Below are positions 63,892 to 64,000 of a stretch of 64,000 bases of DNA, piece by piece; the first letter of the stretch is position 1; every line of letters starts with the position of its first letter. A program made the position numbers and the translations under genes. Below the pieces are notes generated by a model. It was not told where the DNA came from. It searched no databases and saw nothing but the letters and a program-made list of their open reading frames with translations. This stretch comes from Cytobacillus pseudoceanisediminis. GTDB taxonomy: Bacteria > Bacillota > Bacilli > Bacillales > Cytobacillaceae. Where the stretch lies: the NCBI RefSeq assembly GCF_023516215.1, contig NZ_CP097349.1, positions 744,001 to 808,000 on the forward strand, in the 5' to 3' direction.

Positions 63892-64000
63892 ATGAGTGAA
63901 AAAATGCTGCTGGTAGACGAGCTGATTACCCAAATAAAGGAAGGGGTGTATAAACCAAATGAAAAACTTCCTTCTGAGAATGAGCTTGCAGATCAATATG
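63892..64000 (+). CDS. GntR family regulator, PhnF-like (3' truncated by window)
   Basis: 36 residues present from ATG 63892 (AAAGGGGCTGATTG): SEKMLLVDELITQIKEGVYK then KLPSENELADQY, the first half of a GntR wHTH. It sits at the head of what should be the C-P lyase genes beyond the window. PhnF-type regulators repress phosphonate operons. The UTRA domain is outside the window, so the subfamily is inferred from the neighbours. Confidence 0.75.
   Translation, partial: MSEKMLLVDELITQIKEGVYKPNEKLPSENELADQY

Overview
The window comes from a low-GC, aerobic, Gram-positive Bacillaceae chromosome. Purine-rich GGAGG-type ribosome binding sites, GTG and TTG starts, many hairpin-plus-T-run terminators, lipoprotein signals and B. 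subtilis-type families (YetF, YwaF, RsbR, CynX-type MFS, YcgG) all fit. A Cytobacillus/Mesobacillus-like organism is my inference. No rRNA, tRNA, phage or insertion sequence was recognised.

Layout. 0-5 kb: end of an unidentified gene, a secreted low-complexity protein, and a very large three-domain polysaccharide protein (GH18-like, NodB deacetylase, GT2). 5-12 kb: divergent TetR/SDR, flavin amine oxidase, a small CxxC protein behind a cre box, prolyl-4-hydroxylase-like protein, YitT-like protein, MarR plus membrane protein, and a nucleoside deaminase. 12.4-25.5 kb: a taurine dissimilation island (GntR, alanine dehydrogenase, taurine:pyruvate aminotransferase, sulfoacetaldehyde acetyltransferase, Na+ symporter, YtcJ-type amidohydrolase, APC permease) followed by a YeiH-type sulfite/sulfate exporter and its LysR regulator. 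25.6-36 kb: DMT exporter/MocR pair, AcfC-like binding protein, ECF sigma/anti-sigma, lipoproteins, MFS, a PadR/SDR pair and a second SDR carrying the same operator. 35.6-44 kb: TetR-controlled paired SMR pumps, then a metalloid island: Cys-rich MarR, FAD oxidoreductase, small protein, MFS, ArsN1-like acetyltransferase, then arsR-arsB-arsC and a HesB-like gene with an in-frame UGA and a SECIS-like hairpin. 44-52.8 kb: methyltransferase, two-component system with an MMPL transporter, membrane proteins, YetF, YcgG. 54-57.6 kb: RsbR-like stressosome protein, YwaF, HD phosphohydrolase. 57.9-64 kb: DeoR, two Tat-exported metallophosphoesterases with their own TatA, then the edge of a phosphonate (C-P lyase type) cluster preceded by a four-element PhoP-box-like array.

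Three observations stand out. (1) The HesB-like gene is very probably a selenoprotein inside an arsenic operon. (2) Intergenic regions carry spacer-free tandem repeats with periods of about 52 bp (three arrays, two of them one family) or about 20.5 bp (two loci, one family), which are close to 5 and 2 turns of B-DNA. (3) At least ten genes are broken by one-base length changes in homopolymer runs, so assembly indels are likely and the affected genes should be read as probably intact: tripartite polysaccharide gene, amine oxidase, P4H, GntR, tpa, symporter, yeiH, histidine kinase, yetF and metallophosphoesterase. Coordinates for these genes span both halves.
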